A stretch of DNA of 64,000 bases from Aliidiomarina sp. B3213 (GTDB taxonomy: Bacteria > Pseudomonadota > Gammaproteobacteria > Enterobacterales > Alteromonadaceae). The position numbers and the translations under genes were made by a program. Each line of letters starts with the position of its first letter. Within the stretch, counting starts at the first letter, position 1. The stretch lies in the NCBI RefSeq assembly GCF_003290085.1, contig NZ_QMKJ01000002.1, positions 558,001 to 622,000 of the forward strand, written 5' to 3'. Under the pieces are notes generated by a model. That model was not told where the DNA came from. It saw nothing but the letters and a program-made list of their open reading frames with translations, and ran no database searches. Below, one piece after another: positions 1 through 8,930 of this stretch.

Positions 1-41
1 AGCCATAGCAAAGGTGGTTTTTTCATATAAAATTCATTTTA

Positions 42-59
42 AGCTAACAAGTGTACGCT
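42..59. promoter_or_regulatory. FabR-type operator
   Basis: AGCTAACAAGTGTACGCT is an imperfect inverted repeat (AGC..ACA / TGT..GCT). Its right half, TGTACGCT, matches the half-site I recall for FabR operators at fabA and fabB in enterobacteria. It lies about 100 bp before fabR and upstream of the fabR promoter candidate. It may therefore control a divergent gene left of the window, or fabR itself. Recognised by eye; the target is inferred. Confidence 0.5.
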
Positions 60-104
60 GAATTTATACATATTTTATCGAATGATCAAGGAAAGATTTG
101 TAAA

Positions 105-133
105 TTGACCTTACATTTGTTCACTGATAATCT
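105..133 (+). promoter_or_regulatory. Candidate sigma-70 promoter of fabR
   Basis: TTGACC (105-110) and TAATCT (128-133) are separated by 17 bp and sit 28 bp before the fabR start codon. The fit to the vegetative consensus is reasonable. No experimental support. Confidence 0.45.
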
Positions 134-161
134 TTAGCCCTTACCCAATAAGGAAATAGCC

Positions 162-782
162 ATGGCTGGCGTGCGTGCGCAACAAAAAGAAAAGACTCGT
201 AGAGCCCTCATTCATGCAGCTCTAAATCAGTTGTGCCCGGAAAGCTCTTTTTCCAGCTTAAGCCTGCGTGAAGTTGCGCGAGAAGCCGGCATTGCACCCA
301 CAAGTTTTTATCGCCATTTTCAGAATATGGACGAACTCGGCCTTACTTTAGTGGACGAGGGTGGCTTGGCGCTCCGTCAATTACTGCGCCAGTCTCGTCA
401 ACGCATTGCAGACGGCGGCTCCATTATCGAGATATCCGTGCATACTTTTATGGACTATGTCACAAACAATAAAAATATTTTCCGTTTAATGCTGCAAGAA
501 CAGGCAGGAACGACCAAAGAGTTCAGGTTAGCTATCGCACGGGAAATTGATCACTTCAAAAAAGAACTAACAGATTACCTTCGAACAGAGCGTCAAACGG
601 AAGACAAGTTAGCGCGCATTCAAAGTGACGCAATTGTTCGCGTTGTATTTAGCGCAGGGGCTGACATCTTAGATATGAATGCTCAAGAGCGCGCGCAACT
701 CACCGAACAAACCATCCAACAGGTCCGCATGATTGCCCGAGGTGCGGCGAATTTGCAAGAAACCTCGGCTACCAACCCTTAG
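162..782 (+). CDS. fabR: TetR-family regulator of unsaturated fatty acid synthesis, FabR
   Basis: DNA-binding repressor that senses the unsaturated/saturated acyl balance and controls unsaturated fatty acid genes. The N-terminus ([18 protein letters not shown]) and the HTH block ([20 protein letters not shown], about residues 33-53) are nearly those of E. coli FabR. The rest is a helical TetR ligand-binding domain containing the conserved VFSAGAD stretch. Length 206 aa is close to E. coli FabR. The ATG follows AAGGAAATAGCC. A FabR-like operator lies upstream, so autoregulation or control of a neighbour off the left edge is likely (inference). Confidence 0.93.
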   Translation: MAGVRAQQKEKTRRALIHAALNQLCPESSFSSLSLREVAREAGIAPTSFYRHFQNMDELGLTLVDEGGLALRQLLRQSRQRIADGGSIIEISVHTFMDYVTNNKNIFRLMLQEQAGTTKEFRLAIAREIDHFKKELTDYLRTERQTEDKLARIQSDAIVRVVFSAGADILDMNAQERAQLTEQTIQQVRMIARGAANLQETSATNP

Positions 783-865
783 CCCCCTAGAAGATTGACG
801 CAAAAACAGGTTAAATAAGCCTTCTTGAAAATCTTTTGTAAAAAGCCAACGACAAGGAGTTACTC

Positions 866-2887
866 ATGACTCGAATCAGCGCATGGTTAGCACTCGCGCT
901 TCTCACGCTTAGTAGCATTTTAGCGTGCGGAACCAGTGAAGCTAACAATATTACGCTCGAGCAGATTGTTACCACTCAATCCGTGAACCAAGCCATTACT
1001 ACTGACGACGGTGAAATTACCATTTTCACACGTGTTCGCCCTCGCGACCCATATAGCGAAGAAGACGGCAGCTCTCACGTAGAAATGTTTATGCTTCGCG
1101 CAGACGGCACTGAAGTTCCATTTGTGACCGGCAACACGCGTGTTGGACAAATTGCCTTCAATGCAGACCAAACCAAGGTACTTTACCTAGCCAAGCGTGA
1201 CGGCGATAAAAACACCAGTCTTTACAGCATTCCTTTAAATGGTGGTGAGTCGGTTAAGGTACTTGAACACGACACTTCAATCTCAAGCTTCGACGTGAGT
1301 GACAGTGGCGACTTCATTGCATTTCGTGCAAGCGAAGAGTCAGAAGACGACAAGGCACTGGAAAAAGCAGGCTTCAGAGCTCGCGTATACGAAGAGGAAT
1401 TTACTTTTACTCGCGCATTCTTGTTCGACACAGAATCAGAAGAAGTAACCCAAGTTGAATTTAACGAACAAGTTTACTCGGTGCAGTTCCGCCCGGGTAG
1501 CACAGACCTTCTTGTTCGTGCAGCGCCAACCACGCTTATCGACGACAGCTACATGCGTAGCAGCTATGTGCTGATTAATAGCGAAGGTGAAGAACAGGTT
1601 CGTTTTGATACCGAAGGTAAGCTAGGTTCAGCAACGTTCTCACCAAATGGTCAACGTCTGGCTATTATTGGCTCGCAAGATCGCAACGACCCTGCAGACG
1701 GTCGCTTGTACACGGCGAACCTCAGAAATGGCAGCGTCACCGAGTTATTACCGAACTTTCTAGGCCACGTTGGCGACATCATTTGGCACGACAATAACCA
1801 CCTTGTTTGGTTAGCAGATGTGAACACAGAAACTGTTGTAGTTCGCCACAACGTAGAAAGTGATGAGCAAACTACGCTATTGCCAAGTGGTCAGCTCATT
1901 GCAACTACACTAGGTTCTATTGACGCTGAAGGTGTAATTACTTTACTTGGCCATAGCCCTGCGCACCCACGTGAAGCATTCACGTTAGCGGGTTCAGAGC
2001 TTACTCGTTTAACAGACTCGAACGCTTGGATTCACGACGCAGAACAACCACGCCAAGAAGTAATCACTTACACTGCGCGTGACGGTTTAGAGCTTGAAGG
2101 TATTTTGGTTTACCCAACCAACTACCGCGAAGGTCGTGAAGTGCCTGTAATTATGGCTATTCACGGTGGTCCTGAAGCACACATTCGCAACGGTTGGAAC
2201 GACCGCTACTCCACGCCAACTTGGTACATGGCGCAAGAAGGCTTTGCGACCTTCTTCCCGAACTACCGCGGTAGTACAGGCCGTGGTGTTGAGTTCTCTA
2301 TGCTAGGTCAAAACGACTACGCAGGTGCAGAGTTCGACGACATCGTAGACGCGAAAGAGCACCTTGTTGAAATTGGTGTAGCAGACGAAGACCGTGTAGG
2401 TATTACTGGCGGTTCTTACGGCGGTTACGCTTCTGCATGGGGCGCAACTAAACAAACTGAACACTTCGCAGCAAGCGTCATGTTCGTGGGTATCAGCAAC
2501 AACCTTTCAAAGTTCGGTACCACCGACATTCCGAACGAGATGCACCTCGTTCACGCACGCAGCTATCCATGGGACAAGTGGCAGTGGTATCTCGAGCGCA
2601 GCCCCATTTACTGGGCAGAACAAGCGCGTACGCCTATTCTGATTATGCACGGTGAAGAAGACACTCGCGTACACCCAAGTCAGTCTATGGAGCTATACCG
2701 CTACTTGAAAGTTCACGGCAACGTACCCGTACGCCTAGTGCTTTACCCAGGCGAAGGTCACGGCAACCGCCGCGCAGCAGCGCAGCTTGACTACGCCTAC
2801 CGCATGGAGCGCTGGATGAAGTGGTACCTTGTTGACCAAAACGAAGGCCAGCCAGAACACGAGTTGGACTTCGCAGAGCGTCTTTAA
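866..2887 (+). CDS. Exported S9-family serine peptidase (prolyl oligopeptidase fold)
   Basis: 673 aa. An N-terminal hydrophobic signal (residues 1-26) ends near LACG, so it could be a lipoprotein or a cleaved Sec substrate. Residues about 40-400 form a WD40/TolB-like beta-propeller. The C-terminal third is an alpha/beta hydrolase with GGSYGG (Ser517), Asp599 in GEEDTR and His632 in GEGHGN as the visible catalytic triad. Such dipeptidyl/acylaminoacyl peptidases cleave short peptides in the periplasm. The start follows AAGGAGTTACTC, a strong ribosome binding site. It lies 83 bp after fabR and ends at a clear terminator. The exact specificity cannot be read from sequence. Confidence 0.9.
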   Translation: MTRISAWLALALLTLSSILACGTSEANNITLEQIVTTQSVNQAITTDDGEITIFTRVRPRDPYSEEDGSSHVEMFMLRADGTEVPFVTGNTRVGQIAFNADQTKVLYLAKRDGDKNTSLYSIPLNGGESVKVLEHDTSISSFDVSDSGDFIAFRASEESEDDKALEKAGFRARVYEEEFTFTRAFLFDTESEEVTQVEFNEQVYSVQFRPGSTDLLVRAAPTTLIDDSYMRSSYVLINSEGEEQVRFDTEGKLGSATFSPNGQRLAIIGSQDRNDPADGRLYTANLRNGSVTELLPNFLGHVGDIIWHDNNHLVWLADVNTETVVVRHNVESDEQTTLLPSGQLIATTLGSIDAEGVITLLGHSPAHPREAFTLAGSELTRLTDSNAWIHDAEQPRQEVITYTARDGLELEGILVYPTNYREGREVPVIMAIHGGPEAHIRNGWNDRYSTPTWYMAQEGFATFFPNYRGSTGRGVEFSMLGQNDYAGAEFDDIVDAKEHLVEIGVADEDRVGITGGSYGGYASAWGATKQTEHFAASVMFVGISNNLSKFGTTDIPNEMHLVHARSYPWDKWQWYLERSPIYWAEQARTPILIMHGEEDTRVHPSQSMELYRYLKVHGNVPVRLVLYPGEGHGNRRAAAQLDYAYRMERWMKWYLVDQNEGQPEHELDFAERL

Positions 2888-2918
2888 AAGTTAAAGAACG
2901 CCGCAGTTTAAAAACAAA

Positions 2919-2945
2919 GGGCTTTCCGATTGGAAAGCCCTTTTT
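2919..2945. terminator. Bidirectional Rho-independent terminator
   Basis: GGGCTTTCC (2919-2927) and GGAAAGCCC (2932-2940) form a 9-bp stem with a 4-nt loop, followed by TTTTT. An A-rich stretch precedes the stem, so it can also work for the leftward gene ending at 2981. Confidence 0.85.
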
Positions 2946-2980
2946 GTTTGTGGGGACAATGTACTTGTTTGGCTCTTTAG

Positions 2981-3478
2981 CTACCCGTAATCGTGAGCCC
3001 ACGGTGCATGTCTGAAGAGATAAAAAGGCGTTTGGTCAAAGTTCCATCTATTGTTCTTCTTTATGATTTCTGTTGCTGCATACAACTCAAGCCAATGACT
3101 TCCTATAAGCTCCCAGTCTAAAACGGTAGGTTTATCAACTAAGTCACTACGGAAGTAGACTATCACCACCGAGTTATCTACTTGATTGAAAATTGAATAA
3201 TCAATGCTCGGATTTAAAAAGAAACGCCTCAATCGACTTGGCTCTTCTAATCCAAAATAAAAGTTGTAATCCGCATTGGTAGGAAGGTTGTCTTCTGATG
3301 AAAATAGCTGCTCAAAAGCGCTCCTGTCTTTGGAGCGCAAAGCAGCTATTAATTGCGATGCTACCACCTGTGTTTCTGTTGTTAATGGAGCAGATTGCGC
3401 CGGGGCTCCGCATGCGTTGAGCATAAAGAAAAATAGAATCGATATCGCAATTACATTATTTGAGAGATTACCGAACAT
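2981..3478 (-). CDS. Hypothetical small lipoprotein
   Basis: 165 aa, family not recognised. It has a lipoprotein signal peptide with lipobox LNAC and the acylated Cys at residue 23; the +2 residue is Gly, which favours the outer membrane. The body resembles small NTF2-like or DUF-type periplasmic proteins: an early helix (VASQLIAALRSKDRSAFEQLF) then strands, but I cannot assign it. It is the last of four leftward genes in an AT-rich patch. The start ATG overlaps nothing and is only 21 bp from the previous stop, which suggests an operon. Confidence 0.6.
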   Translation of the reverse strand: MFGNLSNNVIAISILFFFMLNACGAPAQSAPLTTETQVVASQLIAALRSKDRSAFEQLFSSEDNLPTNADYNFYFGLEEPSRLRRFFLNPSIDYSIFNQVDNSVVIVYFRSDLVDKPTVLDWELIGSHWLELYAATEIIKKNNRWNFDQTPFYLFRHAPWAHDYG

Positions 3479-3499
3479 ATCATGAAGCCTTAGGAAGCG

Positions 3500-3877
3500 T
3501 TAGTAATCGTAGTTCAAACGAAGAAAAATCAATAGTTCAGCATCACCCTCGGATTTGGCGAATCTCAACGCGTGCTGTTTTTCGACATCAGAAACGTAAT
3601 CCGACATCAAAGTGAGCATCTCATAACCTCTTTCCCTGAGTGAAATTTCAAAAGCTGTTTCTCTCGCTATTTCAAAAGATGAATCTGCTCCGTAGTTTAA
3701 TAATAATTCCGCTCTTATTTTATCCGCAAAACTGAGTTCTCTTTTTGCCACAACAAACCAAAGTTCTTCATCTGGCTCGAATAGAAACCTAGGTGCATTT
3801 ATAAAGTTCAATACAATGTAGTTGTCTCCAATTAATAGAAAAATTAGCCAAATATTGGTTCTACTGTTTTGTGTCAT
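3500..3877 (-). CDS. Hypothetical protein with one ankyrin-like repeat
   Basis: 125 aa. A hydrophobic N-terminal stretch (about residues 8-26) could be an uncleaved signal or anchor. Residues about 57-95 (AELLLNYGADSSFEIARETAFEI...) look like a single degenerate ankyrin repeat, with the LLxxGAD and TA.E.A pattern. No catalytic motif is visible. It lies between the Sel1-repeat gene and the small lipoprotein gene, all leftward. Family assignment is weak; the ORF is plausible from position and spacing. Confidence 0.5.
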   Translation of the reverse strand: MTQNSRTNIWLIFLLIGDNYIVLNFINAPRFLFEPDEELWFVVAKRELSFADKIRAELLLNYGADSSFEIARETAFEISLRERGYEMLTLMSDYVSDVEKQHALRFAKSEGDAELLIFLRLNYDY

Positions 3878-3929
3878 GAATCCAAAATCCTTTTCTCATC
3901 TTATGAACCGAAACTATTTTTTCAGCAAA

Positions 3930-5039
3930 TCAATTCGTTAGAAAGTCTCTACCATAAGGAGCTTCCTCTTCAACAAGGCATGTAAATGAACGATAGTCGA
4001 CATCACTTTCATTGAGCATCTCAATAGCTTTTGGGTCGGACTCCATAATACCTGCGGCAATAACGCTAATCCTTCCTTTTCTTACTTCTCCAGCCCGAAT
4101 TAAAGCAAGACCTTGCATGAACATAGCCCCTTCCAACCCTCTAGCCGCTGCTTCGTTATAATACTGGGCAGCAACCCGGTAATCCTGATCCACGTCTTTT
4201 TGTCCTACAAAATAAATATCTCCCAAAAATCGGGCTGACAAACCGAACCCCCGACGAAGGCTAGATTCCAAATAGGAAATAGTATTGGCGCTATCATTCA
4301 ACTCCCAATATACACCACTAATAAGGTGCTCTAGGCTTCCAAACAGATCTCCTCCATCTATGCTTGAATAGAGCTCTAAAGCTCGCTCTAAATTAGTCTG
4401 AACTCCTAATCCATATTGATAGTATTGCCCCAACGCCATGATTGCTCTCTCGTTCGTGTCGCCACTTTCGGATGCAGCCATAGCCTCACTCAGAGTTAAA
4501 TAGGCTTGATGATATTTCTGCTCCATTCGCAGAATTTCAGAGGTATTTAGAGCAGCATCTAAGTCTCCAGATTCCAAGAAAGGCTCGATTAGGAGCTTAG
4601 CCTCTTCATAACGACCAAACTGCGCACTCAGGAGAGCTGTCAGGTATAATGCCCAGGGTTCTCCTGCAGTAACGTACGGCTCGACTTTAGAAAGCATTGA
4701 TTCATAATATTGCTCTAGTTGTAATGCGTATACCAGCTGTCCTTGCTTTTTCAGGCAGTCTGCTGAATCCTCTGTACAGCGCTCCAAAACCTGATACGCA
4801 TATACTGCCGAAACATTCCTTATCGCATTCTCTGAGCATGAAATTAAGTCTTGAACAGAATTAGTTGTCCCACAATATTCTGACACTGTAACTTCATTCG
4901 CTGACATCGAATCACAATGATTCTGGGCTACAACAGCGAGAGGAAGATAAAAAAATATGCATAAAGCGATTCTCTTAAAACCAAAACTAATTTCCAATCT
5001 ATTCTCCACCGCCGCGCGACAAATTCTTCGCGAGTTCAA
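3930..5039 (-). CDS. Exported Sel1/TPR-like repeat protein
   Basis: 369 aa. An N-terminal basic stretch followed by a hydrophobic segment (about residues 22-38, ending VVAQ) suggests a signal peptide. The body is made of helical repeats of Sel1/TPR type, for example AAQYYNEAAARGLEGAMFMQ near residue 290 and ALGQYYQYGLGVQTNLERAL near residue 202. Such repeats mediate protein contacts; no enzyme domain is seen. The start codon is TTG, preceded by GAGGAG nine bases upstream, directly after the stop of the upstream lipoprotein gene, which implies co-transcription. Confidence 0.6.
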   Translation of the reverse strand: MNSRRICRAAVENRLEISFGFKRIALCIFFYLPLAVVAQNHCDSMSANEVTVSEYCGTTNSVQDLISCSENAIRNVSAVYAYQVLERCTEDSADCLKKQGQLVYALQLEQYYESMLSKVEPYVTAGEPWALYLTALLSAQFGRYEEAKLLIEPFLESGDLDAALNTSEILRMEQKYHQAYLTLSEAMAASESGDTNERAIMALGQYYQYGLGVQTNLERALELYSSIDGGDLFGSLEHLISGVYWELNDSANTISYLESSLRRGFGLSARFLGDIYFVGQKDVDQDYRVAAQYYNEAAARGLEGAMFMQGLALIRAGEVRKGRISVIAAGIMESDPKAIEMLNESDVDYRSFTCLVEEEAPYGRDFLTN

Positions 5040-5057
5040 TTTATGACGCTCCTCAGT

Positions 5058-5411
5058 TTAACCTTTGGTTAGTATGAAACTTACCACTCCCGATTCAGAT
5101 ACATTAAATCTCCATAAGTACTCTCGGTTAGAGTCTTGGTAACTATAAGAATTGCCATCAACTTTTTCGAGTTCATTTAAAAAGTGAAGTAAATCTCTCG
5201 GTAGCAACTTAAAGTCGCCGCTGGATGTATTTGTATCTAGATTATTTCTTACCGTAATGTCTATTGTGGTGGTCGGTAATATACTCGGAAGCCAACCTCT
5301 AGCAAACAGGTCATCTTCTTTCGCATCTTCATACGTTGGATAATATGACGAAACAATGTCACTACAGGAGCAGAGCACTACTGTTAACAAAACGAAATAT
5401 ATGTACTTCAC
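5058..5411 (-). CDS. Small lipoprotein, YbbD head-domain-like
   Basis: 117 aa. Signal peptide with lipobox LCSC; acylated Cys16 followed by Ser. The segment YPTYEDAKEDDLFARGWLPS, followed by an NNLDTN element, resembles the YbbD head-domain family I know from gammaproteobacterial lipoproteins. Function unknown. The start is GTG, with AGAGGG six bases upstream. First gene of a leftward group whose members are separated by only 18-52 bp. Confidence 0.6.
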   Translation of the reverse strand: MKYIYFVLLTVVLCSCSDIVSSYYPTYEDAKEDDLFARGWLPSILPTTTIDITVRNNLDTNTSSGDFKLLPRDLLHFLNELEKVDGNSYSYQDSNREYLWRFNVSESGVVSFILTKG

Positions 5412-5588
5412 TTCTTACCCTCTGAATTTATAGCACTTTGCATCAAGCTATCTACCAACTCTACCAACTTCATCTATGTTTGTCTTACTTCACGTGAAGA
5501 AACGCTCGATAGCAAAACGGGTGCCTAAGGGCGCAACACATCACCTACACTCCAGAGACAAGCAGAGCTGACCTTATGTAAAATAAAC

Positions 5589-5616
5589 TTGACTTATATC
5601 AAATATGGCTTAAGAT
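5589..5616 (+). promoter_or_regulatory. Promoter of the membrane-protein/HTH cassette
   Basis: TTGACT (5589-5594) and TAAGAT (5611-5616) are separated by 16 bp. The predicted start, near 5623, falls against the palindrome at 5624-5639. The -35 also sits in a small inverted repeat, TTGA-N6-TCAA (5589-5602). The rest of the 283-bp gap 5412-5694 shows nothing else. Confidence 0.55.
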
Positions 5617-5623
5617 GAATAAA

Positions 5624-5639
5624 GTCAAGGTTACTTGAC
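5624..5639. promoter_or_regulatory. Inverted repeat at the transcription start, candidate HTH operator
   Basis: GTCAAGGTTACTTGAC: perfect 6-bp arms with a 4-bp centre, placed at about +1 of the promoter above. The cassette ends with a small Cro/CI-type repressor, so autoregulation through this site is a natural inference. Confidence 0.5.
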
Positions 5640-5694
5640 ATTCATTGCAGCGCGGCAACCTAACTAACGTAAGTCATTCATTGAGGATAGAGAT

Positions 5695-6111
5695 ATGCAA
5701 CATTCACAGAGCAGCACGCTTGCAGAGCGTAATAAGAAATCAAATAAAGTTATTTTCACATGGACCTTAGCCTGGGTTTTATCTCTAGCGCTACTGGCGT
5801 TTGGTCCAAAGTTTGTCTGGGACTTTGCGGTGGGTTATAGCATTGCGGTTATCGTTGTGAACCTCTTTTGCGGTTACAAAATGATCATGGCCAATAAAAT
5901 GATGCTAGAAGGCCTAGATGAGTTACAACGCAAACTTCACATGAACGCTATGGCCATTTCTTTGGGCGTTAGCATGATATTTGGTGCGGTCTACGGACTA
6001 CTTGAAGGCATCCGATTAATCGACTTCCACCCGAATCCATCAAGTATTTTAGTGGTGATGGGACTTTCGTACGTTATCAGCTTATTGATTGGCACGAGGA
6101 AGTATCAATGA
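5695..6111 (+). CDS. Small four-helix membrane protein of an HTH cassette
   Basis: 138 aa with about four hydrophobic segments (roughly residues 20-39, 45-65, 85-107 and 115-133) and a charged helix (EGLDELQRKLHMNAMA) in between. The family is not named with certainty; similar proteins commonly precede a 65-70-aa XRE regulator. The ATG follows AGGATAGAGAT. The stop overlaps the start of the HTH gene (ATGA), so the two are translationally coupled. A role as a sensor or partner of the regulator is inference. Confidence 0.7.
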   Translation: MQHSQSSTLAERNKKSNKVIFTWTLAWVLSLALLAFGPKFVWDFAVGYSIAVIVVNLFCGYKMIMANKMMLEGLDELQRKLHMNAMAISLGVSMIFGAVYGLLEGIRLIDFHPNPSSILVVMGLSYVISLLIGTRKYQ

Positions 6112-6302
6112 AGAACAAACTAAAAGTGCTCAGAGCTGAGCGGAACTGGACCCAGGCAGACCTAGCGCAGGCATTAGATGTTTCTCGACAAACTATCAAT
6201 GCCATCGAAAAAGGAAAGTTCGACCCCAGTTTACCTCTGGCGTTCAAAGCAGCACGGCTATTCGAAATGCGCATCGAAGACATTTTTGAAGATGAGAGTT
6301 AA
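6108..6302 (+). CDS. Cro/CI-type helix-turn-helix regulator
   Basis: 64 aa, almost entirely one XRE HTH domain: LRAERNWTQADLAQALDVSR (about 8-27), then QTINAIEKGKFDPSL, and the typical tail LFEMRIEDIFED. This is the short COG1476-like class. It overlaps the membrane-protein gene by 4 bp. It probably binds the palindrome at 5624-5639 and represses its own operon (inference). There is no ligand-binding domain, so any signal would have to come through the partner membrane protein. Confidence 0.85.
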   Translation: MKNKLKVLRAERNWTQADLAQALDVSRQTINAIEKGKFDPSLPLAFKAARLFEMRIEDIFEDES

Positions 6303-6357
6303 TTGTACCGAATAGACTCTCATCCAACCATGATATTAAACACGCATCCGTACGCAA

Positions 6358-6416
6358 TCACCTACGGGGTCAGAGCACTTCACCTACGGGGTCAGAGCAC
6401 TTTGTGCTCTGACCCC
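6358..6416. repeat. Tandem direct repeat plus perfect hairpin (REP-like element)
   Basis: A 22-bp unit (6358-6379) containing GGGGTCAGAGCAC is repeated at once at 6380-6401. The second copy of GGGGTCAGAGCAC (6388-6400) is followed by TTT and its exact complement GTGCTCTGACCCC (6404-6416), a 13-bp stem. There is no T-tract, so it is unlikely to be a simple terminator. It resembles REP/REPIN sequences linked to RAYT transposases, though no such gene is in the window. The rest of the 265-bp gap holds the pckA terminator. Confidence 0.75.
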
Positions 6417-6512
6417 ATTTAATTTGAGCCTGAAGCTTCGCACACCAGCACAAGGATGTATGCTTAACCACTGCCATGGAGAACGTACAGCGGTCCCTAC
6501 GAAAAACAGGCA

Positions 6513-6547
6513 CAAAAAAAACCGTAGTGAGTTTCCTCGCTACGGTT
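6513..6547 (-). terminator. pckA terminator
   Basis: Read leftward, ACCGTAGCGAGG pairs with CTCACTACGGT around a short AAA-containing loop and is followed by eight T residues. It lies 21 bp after the pckA stop. Confidence 0.85.
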
Positions 6548-6567
6548 TTCTTTAACTTAAGCTTTGT

Positions 6568-8169
6568 TTACAGCTGAGGACCAGCCGCAACCAAAGACTG
6601 ACCTTCATCTGTGTCTGTGAACTTCTCAAAGTTCGCAACAAAACGACGAGCCAAGTCTTGAGCCTTCACGTCCCAGTCATTCGCATCTTGGTACGTTTTT
6701 CTTGGGTCTAGAATGCTTGCGTCTTCAACACCAGCAAGGCCTGTAGGCATAGCCAAGTTGAAGTAAGGCAGTTCAACAAACTCAGCGTCTTCAATCGAGC
6801 CGTCTAGGATAGCGTCGATAATAGCGCGCGTAGCTTTGATAGAGATACGTTTACCTGTGCCGTTCCAACCTGTGTTCACAAGATAAGCTTGTGCGCCAGC
6901 TTCAGACATACGCTTTTCTAGAACTTCTGCGTACTGAGTTGGGTGCAAGCTTAAGAACGCAGCACCAAAACAAGAAGAGAAAGTTGGTGTCGGTTCAGTA
7001 ATACCACGCTCAGTACCCGCAAGCTTCGCTGTGAAGCCAGAAAGGAAGTGGTATTTAGCTTGTTCAAAAGAAAGCTTAGAAACAGGAGGTAGCACTCCAA
7101 ACGCGTCTGCAGTTAAGAAAATAACTTTCTTCGCGTGGCCTGCTTTTGACACCGGCTTAACAATGTTGTCGATGTGGTAAATAGGGTAAGAAACACGCGT
7201 ATTCTCAGTTTTAGAACCGTCGTCGTAGTCAACCTTACCATTGTCATCAACAGACACGTTTTCTAGCAATGCGTCTCTGCGAATCGCACGGAAAATATCA
7301 GGCTCAGCTTCTTCAGAAAGGTTAATGGTTTTCGCGTAACAACCACCTTCGAAATTAAACACACCGTCGTCGTCCCAACCGTGCTCATCGTCACCAATAA
7401 GTTCACGTTTCGGGTCAGTTGAAAGCGTAGTTTTACCTGTACCTGACAAGCCAAAGAAAATAGCAACGTCGCCTTCTTTGCCCACATTCGCAGAACAGTG
7501 CATAGAAGCAATACCTTTCAACGGCAAGAAGTAGTTCATCATAGAGAACATACCTTTCTTCATTTCACCGCCGTACCAAGTACCACCAATTAACTGAATG
7601 CGCTCAGTTAGGTTGAATGCAACAAAGTTCTCTGAATTTAAACCTTGTTCTTGCCAGTTCGGGTTAATGCACTTCGCACCATTCATTACTACGAAGTCTG
7701 GCGTGAAACCCTCGAGTTCTTCGTCTGAAGGACGAATAAACATGTTCTTCACGAAATGAGCTTGCCATGCAACCTCTGTAATAAAGCGCACAGCTAAACG
7801 CGTGTCTTCGTTTGCACCGCAGAATGCGTCTACTACGAAAAGGCGTTTATTTGAAAGCTGGTTGGTCACTACACCTTTAAGGTCAGCCCAAACTTCTGGC
7901 GAAATCGCTTTGTTATCGTTCTTACCTTGGTCTGCCCACCACACTGTGTCACGTGTTGTGTCGTCGCGAACAATGTATTTATCTTTCGGTGAACGTCCTG
8001 TGAAAATTCCGGTATCTACAGCAACCGCTCCGTTCTCGGTTACCTGGCCTTTTTCGTAGCCAGCCAATTCAGGGCGTGTTTCTTCTTCGAAAAGTAGCTC
8101 ATAAGAAGGGTTGTAAACTATTTCCGAGACGTTGGTAATGCCATATTGGCTAAGATCCACCTTGGCCAT
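6568..8169 (-). CDS. pckA: Phosphoenolpyruvate carboxykinase (ATP)
   Basis: Cytoplasmic first step of gluconeogenesis: oxaloacetate + ATP to PEP + CO2 + ADP. 533 aa, close to E. coli PckA (540). The P-loop GLSGTGKTT is at residues 240-248; the kinase-2 element [11 protein letters not shown] follows. The substrate-loop elements [10 protein letters not shown] (N-terminal) and [12 protein letters not shown] are intact. The ATG is preceded by GCAGGAG. A 144-bp gap separates it from coaD upstream and carries repeats near 8192-8259 that may regulate it. A good terminator follows. Confidence 0.97.
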   Translation of the reverse strand: MAKVDLSQYGITNVSEIVYNPSYELLFEEETRPELAGYEKGQVTENGAVAVDTGIFTGRSPKDKYIVRDDTTRDTVWWADQGKNDNKAISPEVWADLKGVVTNQLSNKRLFVVDAFCGANEDTRLAVRFITEVAWQAHFVKNMFIRPSDEELEGFTPDFVVMNGAKCINPNWQEQGLNSENFVAFNLTERIQLIGGTWYGGEMKKGMFSMMNYFLPLKGIASMHCSANVGKEGDVAIFFGLSGTGKTTLSTDPKRELIGDDEHGWDDDGVFNFEGGCYAKTINLSEEAEPDIFRAIRRDALLENVSVDDNGKVDYDDGSKTENTRVSYPIYHIDNIVKPVSKAGHAKKVIFLTADAFGVLPPVSKLSFEQAKYHFLSGFTAKLAGTERGITEPTPTFSSCFGAAFLSLHPTQYAEVLEKRMSEAGAQAYLVNTGWNGTGKRISIKATRAIIDAILDGSIEDAEFVELPYFNLAMPTGLAGVEDASILDPRKTYQDANDWDVKAQDLARRFVANFEKFTDTDEGQSLVAAGPQL

Positions 8170-8191
8170 GCCATGGACTCCTGCAGGTCAA

Positions 8192-8259
8192 TTTATTTCA
8201 AAATGGTAAGTTTATTTCAAAACGGTAACATGAAATTTTGCCGCGCATGATACCGTTTT
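8192..8259. promoter_or_regulatory. Direct and inverted repeats upstream of pckA
   Basis: TTTATTTCAAAATGGTAA (8192-8209) is repeated with one change at 8211-8228, a 19-bp period. The second copy overlaps the left arm of an inverted repeat: AAAACGGTAACATG (8219-8232) and CATGATACCGTTTT (8246-8259), 13 of 14 positions complementary across 13 nt. The motif TACC(G/A)TTTT therefore occurs three times between coaD and the pckA ribosome binding site. TATCAT, inside the right arm on the coding strand, could be the -10. Operator role inferred. Confidence 0.5.
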
Positions 8260-8313
8260 CGGGCTGAAAAAGATAGATGAAAAATCCCCCAATTTACCCG
8301 AAAATTACCGACT

Positions 8314-8850
<537 letters not shown>

Positions 8851-8930
8851 TTAGCCCACTTCGCATTAACGCTGGAAACATCTGTAATGCAGTTTGTACA
8901 ACAGTTTTTAGGCAGCAGACCAGTTTTTCC

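Noticed and set aside
2685-3002. 105-codon leftward frame over the S9 peptidase end
   Set aside because: Antisense to the catalytic region of a well-supported gene and runs through a terminator; no recognisable domain.
6388-6416. Intrinsic terminator for the HTH cassette
   Set aside because: The stem is perfect but has no T-tract; its duplicated flank points to a REP-like element.
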